This document shows positions 7,458 through 17,078 of a stretch of DNA of 64,000 nucleotides, piece after piece. The notes beneath the pieces were generated by a model. It was not told the origin of the DNA. It did no database searches and saw only the letters and a program-made list of their open reading frames with translations. Position numbers and translations under genes: made by a program. The stretch is taken from contig NZ_JAKMTB010000006.1 of NCBI RefSeq assembly GCF_025772985.1, positions 1 through 64,000 of the forward strand. Direction: 5' to 3'. This DNA comes from Campylobacter sp. CNRCH_2014_0184h. Lineage in GTDB: Bacteria > Campylobacterota > Campylobacteria > Campylobacterales > Campylobacteraceae. The stretch's first letter is position 1; each line of letters begins with the position of its first letter.

Positions 7458-10400
7458 TTATGCAAGCTGTATAATTTTTTTATATTCATCTTCAAAAATG
7501 GCTTTTCTTGTGCATTGATTAGACTTTTTCAAGAAACATTCGAAAAGATTGATAAAAAAATTATCACGAAAAAATATTGCATATTTATTATACTTTTCTG
7601 CTTCTTGTTTTTCTTTTTCACCTCTTTCGTCTATTTTTTCACATGTTATTTTCGGAAGTCCCAATCCTTCTTGAATAAATCCATCTTTAATTTGAGAATC
7701 CTCAAGATACTCATCAATAATTTTCAGAATTTTTGATGATAACGAAGTGGCTTCGTGACTGTTAATAAATTGCCAAAGTAAATCTCCTATAATATATTTC
7801 AAATATAAAATCTTATCATCTGGTTGTGTTTTGGTGGCATAGTTAATTACCTCTTCAATCCATTTTTTCATTTCATCTGTATTCAATATAGGCTGATTTG
7901 TTATTGGATTTAAAAAAGAAAAAAATTTTAAAAAATAAAAGAGATTTTCCCCGTAAGCTTTTTTTGATTTGCTATCAAGTTTTTGCATATCATTATTATT
8001 TGGAAAAATCAAATCGATAAATGAGTGTGGATTTTGAAGCATATATCTTAAAGAAAATATGCAATTAAAATTTCTTAGCTGTAAAAATTTCCATTCTATG
8101 TTAAACATAATAAATAGGTTTAAATCTACTTCTTGTAATTTTTTGATTATTTCTCCATAGTAATATCTTTCTTCATCTCCATTACATTTTTTTGGATCAA
8201 CTTGCAACATTGCATTAGTTATATCTTCTATGTTGATTTTTATTTTATCAAAAGAAATCCATATTGATAATGAGACTCCTAAAAATAACAAAGCCTTTTC
8301 TGGCATATTAAAAGATAATAATGTATAAAAAATTGAGGAAATTAAATTAGAATCTTGTTCAACATATATAGTAAAATTTTCCCAATAATGTTTTTGTTCA
8401 TCGAGATTTTGTTCTTTTAAAATTTTTAATTTTGTATTGTCGGGTTTGCTAATTTTAAATAACTCTATTCTTTGTTGTGCTGTGATAGATTTTAGTTTAA
8501 TATTGTCTTGTAAAATCTTATCAATATTACGTAAAAAGAAGCCTCTTGCGCATAATTGTTTATTTTTTGTATTAGAAACAAGCCATTTAAACATTGTAGA
8601 CTCAAATTTCAAATAATTAATTTCATATATAATTTCACCAATTTTTCCACATACTATAGAACTTGATTCTCTAATTAAAATAAATATATATCTTACCCCT
8701 GCTTGCTGACATATATTTTTTATTGCTTGTAAACGTTGAGTGTGCAAGTGCTCTGAATTCTCTTTTCCATGATATTGAAAAAGATGTAGATTTTCATAAA
8801 GTGGATTGTTAAAACAAATACTTTCCACAAGCTTTTGCATTTTAGTTGTACACTCACGGGATACCGGCCAATTATAATTTTTAATATTTTCAATTTGCTC
8901 AGTAATTTTCTGTTTGATTTCAAATTTCTTTTTGTTATTCGCATTTTTTAAAAAGGTTTCTAATTTATCCACAAAATCCGATTGATATTTAGTGTTAATT
9001 TTTGTTAATATGGATATGCAATAAAAACTTTTTTCAAGATTATTGGTATTTTTCAATATAAGTTGAGTTGCTGCTTCTATGTATTCTGAATATTCATTTG
9101 AAATATTTTTGGAATTAAATTCAAATCCATTGTGCCAATTACGGTGTTTAGGATATGAATGTCCTATTTGTACTTCATAGTTCGACGGCAGGATTCCACA
9201 AAGTATATTCCATATAACTTCACTATTGTTTGTATAAAAATTTTCTAGCAAAGCAATTCTTTTATTATGCGGAGTATTGGTATTATGAATCCATCCGGCA
9301 AATAAAGTTTGAAGTGTGATTAAGCATTCTTTCTTGCAAAAATCATTTTTTTCTAATTCAAATAGCACTTTTACAACTTCTGTAAAATAATTATGATCCC
9401 AAGCAATAATTTTAAGTGTGTAAAAAAGATATTGCGAATCATCAAACAAAAAAGTATCTTTTTCAAAAAACCGCTTTAATAATTCTCGCTCTTTTTTATT
9501 TTTTACCAAAAGTTTAAATTGGTTAATAATTCCTCTTGGACTAGCTTCTGCTAATAAACCTAAAACATCTTTTAAGTTAAAAATAGACTCTACTATATTA
9601 TTTTTATCAATAATATCTTCTATTGTTTTATCTATTTTATGTTGATTATTTGGATTATCCACGGCAAGAATAACCAAAGTATCAGCAAGTTCTTTTCGTA
9701 AAAAACGTGAATGTGTAAAAGTAAAATTGGAAATAAACGCTTGTTTTTCTTTGAATGTTTTATCTTTTTCCAAAAAAACATTTTTTATATTTTCTAGAAA
9801 TAAATCATCAATTGTGTAATTATAAAAATAATTTATGATTAATTTTTTCAAAAGAATTTTATGATAGTGTAAACCTGCTATTTCCAAGAGATTAGTATTT
9901 TTTATATTTTCAATATGTTTTTTTAAATCTATATATTTTTTTTCAGAAATTGCTTCTAAAAAATTCACATCTCCTTTGTACGAAGTATCCCAAGAACCAG
10001 CTAAAAATAAGGGAAGATATGAGTGTAAATCATTTTTTATTATTTTTTCAAGTTTAATCAGGATATTGTTGTCAATGGGTTTTAATTTTGGATGTATGGC
10101 TATAAAATCGAGATTTCCAAAAGTATCTTTATTAATTTTATTTGCCTCCAATATTGAAAATCCCATTTTTTCTAAAACTTGTGTTTTATCTTGCTTGGTA
10201 AGATATATATCATTGTGTTCTTTTGTTATTTCTTTGTTATTTCTTGAAATGCGAACTACAAGATGTTTGCTTGTGGCATATCCAATATTATTTGGCTCAA
10301 ATCCCTCATAAAATAAAATCAATCCGTTATAAACTTCCACAATGTTATCCCAAACATCTTGTGATTGAATAATTAGGGTTCTATCTGTATAATCGGTATT

Positions 10401-11090
10401 TTTTTCTATTATACTTAAAGAAAAAATTAATCCCTCTGATTCTACAGGCGTAATAATATTTATAAGCCCATTTTTATTTTTAAGAGAATTTATAAATGCA
10501 AATTGTTCGTTTTCTCTATTACACAAAACCAACTCATCTTTTAGTTCGACTTGTGTTTGCTTTCTCCAATCTTCTAACCTTGCTGAAATAAGTTTAATGT
10601 TTTGTGGTGGTAACTTACCGATTTCTTGTGCTAAATGTAGAGCAATACTTGGATAGTCTTCTAGCCAAGATTCATAGTCAACAGAATTTAGTGCTTTAAC
10701 TTCTTTCCATTTATGTTCATCTGTATATTTTTTACAAAAAATATCTTTTTTTGTCCATGCTCTAAAAGTGCCAAATATAAAAGTAATATCTGGGTCTGAA
10801 TTATGTAGCCGTTTTTTATAGTCTTTTTCTGCTTTTGAGCCAATCTTTTGATCTGTACCAAATTCCCAAATAGATTTTCCAATGGGGATTATTCTATGAC
10901 GATCTTTGGTTTTTATAAATCCATCATATCCAGGGTTGCTAATACTGTTTCCTTTGGGAAGATAAAATTGTTCTAATTCTACACTTGCCTTAATTAGTCT
11001 ATAAGTAAGATTTGGTAGTAGTTCTTGAGCTCTTCTAGGATTTGTATTACAAAAATTCTCCAAATCTTTAGCGGTAATATTCCATTTCAA
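7458..11090 (-). CDS. Giant putative defence protein with nuclease-like N-terminus
   Basis: A 1210-residue single-gene unit. It starts at TTG 11090; AAGG lies about ten bases upstream and TATAAT at 11112-11107. Residues 25-150 resemble a PD-(D/E)XK-type nuclease module: Asp56 in NPGYDG, Glu76 in SIWEFGTD, and Lys86/Lys89 in KAEKDYKKR. This is followed by FIFGTFRAWTKK and WKEVKALNSVDYESWLEDYP. Residues 190-350 sit where STAND-type proteins have their NTPase, but the expected P-loop reads ITPVESEGLIF, so it is absent or degenerate. The remaining 800 or so residues look like a long helical, probably repeat-type sensor. Large single-gene proteins of this plan are often antiphage proteins, and the neighbours fit. 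The nuclease and defence roles are inference. Confidence 0.7.
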   Translation of the reverse strand: MKWNITAKDLENFCNTNPRRAQELLPNLTYRLIKASVELEQFYLPKGNSISNPGYDGFIKTKDRHRIIPIGKSIWEFGTDQKIGSKAEKDYKKRLHNSDPDITFIFGTFRAWTKKDIFCKKYTDEHKWKEVKALNSVDYESWLEDYPSIALHLAQEIGKLPPQNIKLISARLEDWRKQTQVELKDELVLCNRENEQFAFINSLKNKNGLINIITPVESEGLIFSLSIIEKNTDYTDRTLIIQSQDVWDNIVEVYNGLILFYEGFEPNNIGYATSKHLVVRISRNNKEITKEHNDIYLTKQDKTQVLEKMGFSILEANKINKDTFGNLDFIAIHPKLKPIDNNILIKLEKIIKNDLHSYLPLFLAGSWDTSYKGDVNFLEAISEKKYIDLKKHIENIKNTNLLEIAGLHYHKILLKKLIINYFYNYTIDDLFLENIKNVFLEKDKTFKEKQAFISNFTFTHSRFLRKELADTLVILAVDNPNNQHKIDKTIEDIIDKNNIVESIFNLKDVLGLLAEASPRGIINQFKLLVKNKKERELLKRFFEKDTFLFDDSQYLFYTLKIIAWDHNYFTEVVKVLFELEKNDFCKKECLITLQTLFAGWIHNTNTPHNKRIALLENFYTNNSEVIWNILCGILPSNYEVQIGHSYPKHRNWHNGFEFNSKNISNEYSEYIEAATQLILKNTNNLEKSFYCISILTKINTKYQSDFVDKLETFLKNANNKKKFEIKQKITEQIENIKNYNWPVSRECTTKMQKLVESICFNNPLYENLHLFQYHGKENSEHLHTQRLQAIKNICQQAGVRYIFILIRESSSIVCGKIGEIIYEINYLKFESTMFKWLVSNTKNKQLCARGFFLRNIDKILQDNIKLKSITAQQRIELFKISKPDNTKLKILKEQNLDEQKHYWENFTIYVEQDSNLISSIFYTLLSFNMPEKALLFLGVSLSIWISFDKIKINIEDITNAMLQVDPKKCNGDEERYYYGEIIKKLQEVDLNLFIMFNIEWKFLQLRNFNCIFSLRYMLQNPHSFIDLIFPNNNDMQKLDSKSKKAYGENLFYFLKFFSFLNPITNQPILNTDEMKKWIEEVINYATKTQPDDKILYLKYIIGDLLWQFINSHEATSLSSKILKIIDEYLEDSQIKDGFIQEGLGLPKITCEKIDERGEKEKQEAEKYNKYAIFFRDNFFINLFECFLKKSNQCTRKAIFEDEYKKIIQLA

Positions 11091-11469
11091 ATTTCAACCT
11101 TATTTTATTATAGATTTATGCAAAAAATATAAATTTATAATAAGTTGTTTCTTAAAAAGTAACTTATTTCTAGTCTATTATATTTTATTATTGTTTATTG
11201 TAATAAATACTTAGATAATTATAACTTTAAATAATGTAAAGTCTTAAATATTTATCTATTTTTATAAAATATTTATATTATAATTAGATTATAAAATGTA
11301 ATTAGAATTTTTTATACAGATTAAAGAATAAAAAGATAAGTAATCATCAATTTGAGTGGTAATATTATAGATTCTTATGAAAAAAGTCCAAAGAAGTGCA
11401 CCTTATCAAATTTTAATTAAAATATTGTAATTGCTTAGTAAAATTAAATAATAAAAAAAGGAAAACACT
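11091..11469. other. Intergenic, 379 bp
   Basis: AT-rich. It contains the minus-strand -10 box TATAAT (11112-11107) for the giant gene. At 11377-11430 a 17-codon peptide ORF (MKKVQRSAPYQILIKIL) has no ribosome site and may be a remnant. AGTAAAATTAAATAATAAAA at 11437-11456 is repeated exactly at 13961-13980 before another small gene. Confidence 0.45.
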
Positions 11470-11805
11470 ATGGAAAAATTATCCCAAGAAGAAATACAAA
11501 AAGCTATGAGAGAATGTGTAGTTAGTTCTTATACTTATGATCCAGCTAATCCTAATGGTTATTCTCAAGATTTATTTGATGTAGAAAATGAAGTTTTTGC
11601 TAAAGATTATGAGTTTATAGAAAAATGTGGTTTAGATGATATGGTAAAACACAAAGAAAGTGGTTGTGTTTTTAAAGTTTTTTACAAACAAGATCACAAA
11701 GTTAGACTTCTTAGAGTTAGCAATATGCAAGCAATGAATAGTTTTGAAAGCTATAGGGGTATAATGGCAAAAATAATAGGTTTTAAGCCAGAAGATCAAG
11801 AGTGA
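11470..11805 (+). CDS. Hypothetical protein, 111 residues
   Basis: It starts at ATG 11470 behind AAAAAGGA. It is acidic and soluble, with no signal peptide or membrane helix: an N-terminal helix (MEKLSQEEIQKAMREC), a middle region with SYTYDPANPNGYSQDLFD, and a basic, beta-like C-terminal half (CVFKVFYKQDHKVRLLRV). No family is recognised. Its TGA overlaps GTG 11802 of the HNH-like remnant. It shares a 20-bp leader with the 67-residue gene at 13994. Confidence 0.7.
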   Translation: MEKLSQEEIQKAMRECVVSSYTYDPANPNGYSQDLFDVENEVFAKDYEFIEKCGLDDMVKHKESGCVFKVFYKQDHKVRLLRVSNMQAMNSFESYRGIMAKIIGFKPEDQE

Positions 11806-12168
11806 TAAGGCAAACGGTTTTTAAGAAGTTTAGTGAATTTTTAGAAGAACATCATATTTTTCCTATAAATTCTAATATAGGAAAAGAGATATCTAAAAAT
11901 TTATCTCATCTAATGATAATATAATTAATAATATAGCACTTATTACAAAAGAATCTAATAATAAAATCAATAATAAAAATCCAAGCACATATATAAAAGA
12001 GTTGCTAAATAAAAAAATACAAGATAATCAACAAGAACAATTTTTTAAAGATTTAGAAACACATTTTATAACAAAAGATATGGTTGAATATTTGTTAAAT
12101 GATGATTTTGAGAATTTTATTATTAGTCGAACAGCTTTAATTTATGATTATATGAAAAACATTGCTTA
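11802..12168 (+). pseudogene. HNH-type endonuclease C-terminal remnant
   Basis: Starting at GTG 11802, which overlaps the previous stop, the frame reads FLEEHHIFPINSNIGKEI and ends at TAA 11922-11924. A shift at about 11912 restores NDNIINNIALITKESNNKIN, then NKNPSTYIKELL, up to TAA at 12166-12168. The HHIFP and N-IT-ESN-KI-NK-PS-Y pattern is that of the HNH portion of DUF262/DUF1524-type (GmrSD-like) endonucleases. The N-terminal body is missing. This looks like a decayed restriction-type gene, called from motifs only. Confidence 0.5.
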
Positions 12169-12244
12169 AATTCATAGGATAACTATGTTATCCTAACTAT
12201 AAAATTGTATTTCAACAAGATATAGTAAAAACTTTAAGTAATTT

Positions 12245-12682
12245 TTATTTTAAGCTTTCTAGCATAAAATTCATCATAGCCCAAATGCTTGAAAGTATAG
12301 TTACTGTAGTTGCTACTGCAGTGCCTAAAAGCCAATAAAGTGCTTTTTGCTTAGCGCTAGAAATTTGTTCTGAGAATTCAGTTTTAACTTCAGCTATTTT
12401 GGTGTTAATAATTCCTTCTAGTCTTGCAACTTCAGAATAAATTAAACTTTCCAATCTTTTAATCTCTGATTGAAATAAATCTTTACTTACAAGCTCTTAT
12501 CTTATTTCTTCTGTAGTTTGATTTTTAAGATTTTCAAAATCCAATCTTGGAGTAGCTGCTCTACCATTAACAAGTTCTTCAAAAGCTTTAATTAATTTTT
12601 GTGATTGTTCAGGATTAGAAAAAATACTTTCTAATAAAGCTTTAAAACTTTCATTAAGTATATACTCTTTTTGCTGAGCCAT
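12245..12682 (-). pseudogene. Coiled-coil membrane protein split by one in-frame stop
   Basis: ATG 12682 (MAQQKEYILNESFKALLESI) has GGAA seven bases upstream. The frame runs to TAA at 12499-12497, after NQTTEEIR. The same frame continues directly with ELVSKDLFQSEIKRLE, a coiled coil, and then a membrane helix (LLGTAVATTVTILSSIWAMM) to TAA at 12245. Read through, it is a protein of about 145 residues with a C-terminal anchor, like DUF1640-type coiled-coil membrane proteins. The stop would be a CAA-to-TAA change (Gln to stop). The downstream part lacks a good start codon. Confidence 0.7.
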
Positions 12683-12749
12683 AATATTTCCTTGCATATT
12701 TAATCTTTTGTTATTATAACACAATTTGTGATAGGTTATTTATTTTATA

Positions 12750-13133
12750 CTAGATTGTAGGCATTTTCAATGTTTTTTGCGCATATTCACTATATGCAAC
12801 TTCAACTATAAAAGGCTTATTTGTATCAGTTCTATAAACCTCACAAATTGCAACCAAATCTTGAGTGTATTGCCATTGATTATTCACTAATTTTGGATAG
12901 TTTTTAATCTCACTATAAGAACGAATACCACCAAATTTTCCGCTTTTGTGAGCAATAGCCAAAAAGCCATCTCTACCCACTAAAGGTTCTATTTTTTCAA
13001 CCCACACATCTTTACCATTTTTTGTAACTTTTGCCCTATGAGGAACAAAAAATACTTGGCGTAAGAAAGGATCTAGATCATATTTAGTTACAACACTAAG
13101 GTAATATTTTATTTCTGTTTTATTGCTCCCAAC
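12750..13133 (-). pseudogene. Bet/RecT-type annealing protein fragment
   Basis: The open frame begins after a stop at about 13134, with no start codon. It reads YYLSVVTKYDLDPFLRQVFF, then GRDGFLAIAHKSGKFGG, then WQYTQDLVAICEVYRTD, and ends AYSEYAQKTLKMPTI at 12750. LDPF-RQ, the DGF--IA--SGK-GG element and the Y-EY-QKT-...-MP ending are diagnostic of phage Bet/RecT single-strand annealing proteins. The N-terminus is gone, the residues usually present between AQKT and MP are deleted, and the C-terminus is lost. It is a remnant of a phage recombination module. Confidence 0.75.
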
Positions 13134-13159
13134 TTATAGGGTGTGTTAAAAGCTAAAGA

Positions 13160-13273
13160 CTAGCTTTTTCTTTCATTAATGTATTTATCGTTAAAATAAT
13201 GAGCTACTAAAACCAATGTGCCAAAAATAAGAGTGATAGCACCGATTAAAATAGCTATATTATAACCATCCAT
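13160..13273 (-). CDS. 37-residue single-helix membrane peptide
   Basis: It starts at ATG 13273 and ends at TAG 13160. The sequence begins MDGYNIAILIGAITLIFGTL; a helix spans about residues 5-25, followed by a charged tail (NDKYINERKS). A purine-rich AGAGAG lies just upstream. The layout (short polar start, one helix, charged end) resembles the 33-residue peptide at 13530. No family is recognised. Its persistence beside remnants may mean a real small membrane protein. Confidence 0.5.
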   Translation of the reverse strand: MDGYNIAILIGAITLIFGTLVLVAHYFNDKYINERKS

Positions 13274-13529
13274 TCTCTCTTATTTTCTTTCAAAAAAAGA
13301 TCAATCTTTAAGAAAGATCGATGATAGTGCAACTATCGCTCATTTGCAAACCATAAAGACTATTTACAAATAATCCTACGCCAATAGATTCCGTGAATCT
13401 TAAGATTGCTTTTACAGGTATTTTTATAAATAATACTTTTTAAAATTTTTATTTTATATATTATCTAGTAATAAAAAATAAAAGCTAAAAGATATAAACA
13501 TGCTTCCAATAATAAAATATCAAAATCAA
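13274..13529. other. Segment with a possible gene tail
   Basis: On the minus strand, about 13310-13440, an open stretch with no start codon encodes KIPVKAILRFTESIGVGLF and continues to a stop near 13310. It is hydrophobic and coding-like, and could be another small membrane protein or a remnant. Nothing else is supported here. Confidence 0.3.
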
Positions 13530-13631
13530 TTATTTTTTATTATTATCGATTTTTTTATCTTTATCAAAGTCATAAAATGTCACAAATATGGCAACTGCTA
13601 TTGCAAAGGCTAATACAATATATTGTCCCAT
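13530..13631 (-). CDS. 33-residue single-helix membrane peptide
   Basis: It starts at ATG 13631, with GGAAAT upstream, and ends at TAA 13530. It begins MGQYIVLAFAIAVAIFVTFY and continues with a strongly charged tail of Asp and Lys. One clear transmembrane helix spans about residues 3-19. It is similar in plan, not in sequence, to the peptides at 179-262 and 13160-13273. Function unknown. Confidence 0.55.
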   Translation of the reverse strand: MGQYIVLAFAIAVAIFVTFYDFDKDKKIDNNKK

Positions 13632-13993
13632 TTTATTTCCTTTTTTTGTTATAAAAATTATTAAATTAATATATTATCTAATCAATTTTAAAAATACAAT
13701 ATTATTTTTTTAATTATAATATTTCCAAAGATCTAGCTTTTATCAACTTTGTGTTATATCCATAGTTGCTTTGTTGATATTTTTGGTATTTGCGAAATCT
13801 ACAAATTTCTACTAAGAATAGTTTAAATAATATGTTTACAAAAAAAATTATTTATAAGTTATAAAGTCTATTTTTGATATATTCTTTATATTATTAGCTT
13901 AGGATTTTTAATGGGTGCAAACAAAACTACTTTTGAAATTATCTTAGAAAAATTAAAATAAGTAAAATTAAATAATAAAACAAAAGGATAGAT
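13632..13993. other. Intergenic with remnants and a shared leader
   Basis: On the minus strand near 13740-13812, a short open stretch (KFVDFANTKNINKATMDITQ) looks like the end of a lost gene. On the plus strand, ATG 13911 opens a 16-codon peptide (MGANKTTFEIILEKLK). Its 3' part recurs, unbroken by the stop, at 14461-14535. The 20-mer at 13961-13980 equals 11437-11456. Confidence 0.4.
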
Positions 13994-14197
13994 ATGTTTA
14001 AAAACGAAGAATATATAAAGCAGAGAAAAGCCTTATGGATAAAAAGTTTTGAAGCTTTTAAAGATGATGAAGAATTTCACAAAGAACAGTTAGAACTTGC
14101 CAAAGCAGGAATAAATGATGGATTTGAGGAAGATCAATTATATAAATTAAACCAAAATTGTAAAAAAAGACAAAAAAACTTACTCATAAATATTTAA
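13994..14197 (+). CDS. Small charged hypothetical protein, 67 residues
   Basis: It starts at ATG 13994 with AAAAGGA eight bases upstream. It is a helical, highly charged soluble protein: MFKNEEYIKQRKALWIKSFE, then FHKEQLELAKAGIN. It has no recognised family. It is preceded by the leader shared with the gene at 11470. Confidence 0.6.
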   Translation: MFKNEEYIKQRKALWIKSFEAFKDDEEFHKEQLELAKAGINDGFEEDQLYKLNQNCKKRQKNLLINI

Positions 14198-14546
14198 ATT
14201 GTTTTAGCTAAAAAAACCAATTTCAGATATTATTGATTAATCTGTATATAATCACAATATAAAAAAAGAAGTAGAGTTTTTATAATATTGTTTTAAACAC
14301 TATTATATTGTCTAATAGCTATATCATTAAAGTAAAAATTACAAAAAGACAATACTATTCTAAGAAAACACTGTTGATTTTATACTCTTTCTAACTAACG
14401 ATAAATAAAATCACACTCATGATTTCCTTGGTACAATATAATTATAAGTTGTAAGATCTATTTCAAATTATCTCGGAAAAATTAAAACAAGCAAATTTAA
14501 ACAATAGAATAAAAATTCTAATGTTTAAATTTTAAAAACAGTGACT
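14198..14546. other. Intergenic, 349 bp, with degenerate duplicated segment
   Basis: 14461-14535 reads FQIISEKLKQANLNNRIK in frame and is a diverged copy of 13929-13981. No start codon or ribosome site is present, so it is probably a remnant. Nothing else is seen. Confidence 0.4.
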
Positions 14547-17078
14547 TTATGTATTCAAAAATTCATCAAAACTACTAACAAATTTATCATTCATCTTTAA
14601 ATCTTTGTTTATAAAAAACGGCAAGGATTGAAGGGTTAATTTCTTGCCATCTTTAGTGGTAATTATTTTTCCCTTTAAAGCCTCTAAAAATTCTTCCTTC
14701 CAAGTATCTTTTGCTATTGCTAAATGCTCCCCTTTTGTTTCTATAAAACATTGTATACTTAAAAAATTATCATCATCTTTATTTTTCTTACCAAAGAAAA
14801 TAAAATCAGGTTCAAATCCCATAGCATAAGTTACTTCATCTTTTCTATTGTCATAAATTTTAAATTCTTCAAATCCTTCATTTCTTATAACAAACCAGTC
14901 GGAAAAAACATTATCAATTTCATCTTTGTATTCTTCTATGAAAATTAAAAAATCTTTTTCTAATTTACTGTCAAAACAAAAAGTTTTGTGATAAAGCCAC
15001 TCAAAATTCATTTCCTCAAAATTCTCTTTATTTTTAAATACTACCTTATTACCTATATTAAATTCATGAGTTATAAACTCACTTACTTCGTATTCTTGCT
15101 TTATGCCTTGCTTTAGCGATTTAAAATTTTCTAAAATATATTTGGCTATTTCAAGATTGTTTATTTGATTAAACTCTTGTCGTTTTGAAAAACAAACAAC
15201 TATATCTTTCAAACAATTTTCTATAAAATCTTTTTTACTTTTAAAAGCAAAATTTTCATTGATTTTATTAAAATCAAGTCCTAATATATTCATCGCCTTT
15301 AAAAAGTATATGCTATCTATATGATTAAGAGCAGATGGTTTTTGAAGATCATATTCTTCTTTGATTTCTTCAAATTTCTCCTCACTTTCTTTTATAGAAT
15401 TTGAAAAATAAGGAATTTGCAAACCTTTTATTTTTTGCTCCATCTCTATTCTTGTAATGTAAAAATTTTTCAAATCACGTTTTTTGATTCTTTTATTATT
15501 AGCGTAATATATTTTGTTATTTTTAATAATCTCTTTTATTTTTTCATTGACTATTAAATCTATGCGTGTTTTTTCCTCCTCAAATAATAATCCTTCTTTA
15601 TTCATACTTTCATTGAGTTGCTTAATAAACTCAACATCATTTCTAGTATGATAAGTTAATTTCTCTAAAGCATTTAACTCATTTTCAAGATCACTATCAT
15701 ACTTTCTTTTAAATTTAAGCTCATCATCAAAATCAAATAAATCGCTTTTGAAAGGATAATATCTAGCACCTCTTCCTATAAGTTGTGCTTCCTTCGTGGT
15801 TATTGTTTTACTTGCCTTTTTATTTCCAAGTCTAACTATATCAAAAAGATTTAAAACATCCCATCCTTCATTAAGTTTATCAACGCAAAAAATAACTCTT
15901 ATTTGATTGTCTTTTTCCTCTAAGCTATTAAGTAAAATTTGATTTTTTTCTAGATCTTTATCATCATTTGTGTTTAACATATAAAGCGTTTTAAAATTAT
16001 TTTTCAAAAAATTTACAATAGTTTTTGCATAAGTATTTTGATATTCTCTTTTAAAAAACTCTAAGCTTTTGTTTAAAAGATCACTTTCTTTGTTTATATT
16101 TTTATAAAAATCTTCTATATGCAAGCTTTCTAAATTATCTATAAAATCTATAAATTTTTCTTGATTTTGCATAGATTCTTTTATAGATTCACTCTTAAAT
16201 AAAACAACAGGTTTTAAAACAATGTTATATTTTTGAGCCAACAACTCTCTATAAAGACTACAAAGCACAGCTCCTAAAAATCTATGTTCTAAACTATCAT
16301 TATCATATTTCACTAAAAATATACGCTTAGAATATCCATCTTTACAAAATTCTCTTAAGGTGTATTCATAAATGATTTTATCTTGATATTTTTCCAAAAC
16401 ATTGAATTCTTGCGGAATAGTAGCACTAAATTCAAATAATAAATTTTCATTATTACTTTCATAAGCTCTTTTTATAATAGCTTCCCAACCTTCTTTAAGT
16501 TCATTTTCATTTTTAGTATCACTATTTAAATGATGAGCTTCATCAGCTAAAAATACAAGCTTTTTATCTTTTAAATCTTCAAAACTTAAAGAATTTTCCC
16601 TTTCATTTTTAAAAAGAGAAAACAAGGCTTGTATGGTGGTAAAATATATATTTATACAATTATCTTTACTTTCAAAAAGATTATTGATAATGTTAATTTC
16701 TATATTTTTAGAATCTATATTTATATTTTCTTTAAAAAGATATTTACTTGAGTATTTGTTGGCAAAATTTGCTTTTGTTTTTTCTAAAATCGAAGTAGAA
16801 TTTACAAAAAAGATAAAATTTCTATATCCTTTTTTATAACAATCTAACATTAAAGCAGCCATTATAAGTGTTTTTCCACTTCCTGTTGCCATGTTAAACA
16901 TTAAATGTCTTTGTTTTATGCTATCAAAATTTGCATAATAATACTTTAGAGCTTTTTCTTGATAAATTCTTAATTCTTTTGATAAATTCTCTTTTACATA
17001 AAAAGGAATTTCTATTTGTTCTATACCTCTTTTTCCAAATTCATCCTGTAAAAGCTCATGTAATTTTTTATTAAACAT
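14547..17078 (-). CDS. res: Type III restriction enzyme, Res subunit
   Basis: I choose ATG 17078 ([10 protein letters not shown]), giving 843 residues, because GGTGA lies eight bases upstream and the mod stop is overlapped by eight bases; the frame is open to 17102. The protein is a superfamily 2 helicase-nuclease. Walker A is ATGSGKT at residues 64-70, and the DEAH box is at 179-182 (ADEAHHLN). A late helicase motif reads [11 protein letters not shown]. The C-terminal PD-(D/E)XK nuclease shows EPDFIFF and IETKG near residues 785-810. With Mod it should cleave DNA after ATP-dependent one-dimensional translocation or diffusion between head-to-head unmodified sites. It appears intact. Confidence 0.93.
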   Translation of the reverse strand: MFNKKLHELLQDEFGKRGIEQIEIPFYVKENLSKELRIYQEKALKYYYANFDSIKQRHLMFNMATGSGKTLIMAALMLDCYKKGYRNFIFFVNSTSILEKTKANFANKYSSKYLFKENINIDSKNIEINIINNLFESKDNCINIYFTTIQALFSLFKNERENSLSFEDLKDKKLVFLADEAHHLNSDTKNENELKEGWEAIIKRAYESNNENLLFEFSATIPQEFNVLEKYQDKIIYEYTLREFCKDGYSKRIFLVKYDNDSLEHRFLGAVLCSLYRELLAQKYNIVLKPVVLFKSESIKESMQNQEKFIDFIDNLESLHIEDFYKNINKESDLLNKSLEFFKREYQNTYAKTIVNFLKNNFKTLYMLNTNDDKDLEKNQILLNSLEEKDNQIRVIFCVDKLNEGWDVLNLFDIVRLGNKKASKTITTKEAQLIGRGARYYPFKSDLFDFDDELKFKRKYDSDLENELNALEKLTYHTRNDVEFIKQLNESMNKEGLLFEEEKTRIDLIVNEKIKEIIKNNKIYYANNKRIKKRDLKNFYITRIEMEQKIKGLQIPYFSNSIKESEEKFEEIKEEYDLQKPSALNHIDSIYFLKAMNILGLDFNKINENFAFKSKKDFIENCLKDIVVCFSKRQEFNQINNLEIAKYILENFKSLKQGIKQEYEVSEFITHEFNIGNKVVFKNKENFEEMNFEWLYHKTFCFDSKLEKDFLIFIEEYKDEIDNVFSDWFVIRNEGFEEFKIYDNRKDEVTYAMGFEPDFIFFGKKNKDDDNFLSIQCFIETKGEHLAIAKDTWKEEFLEALKGKIITTKDGKKLTLQSLPFFINKDLKMNDKFVSSFDEFLNT

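Noticed and set aside
9976-10311. 111-residue ORF antisense to the giant gene
   Set aside because: No ribosome site and no homology-like features; a shadow frame.
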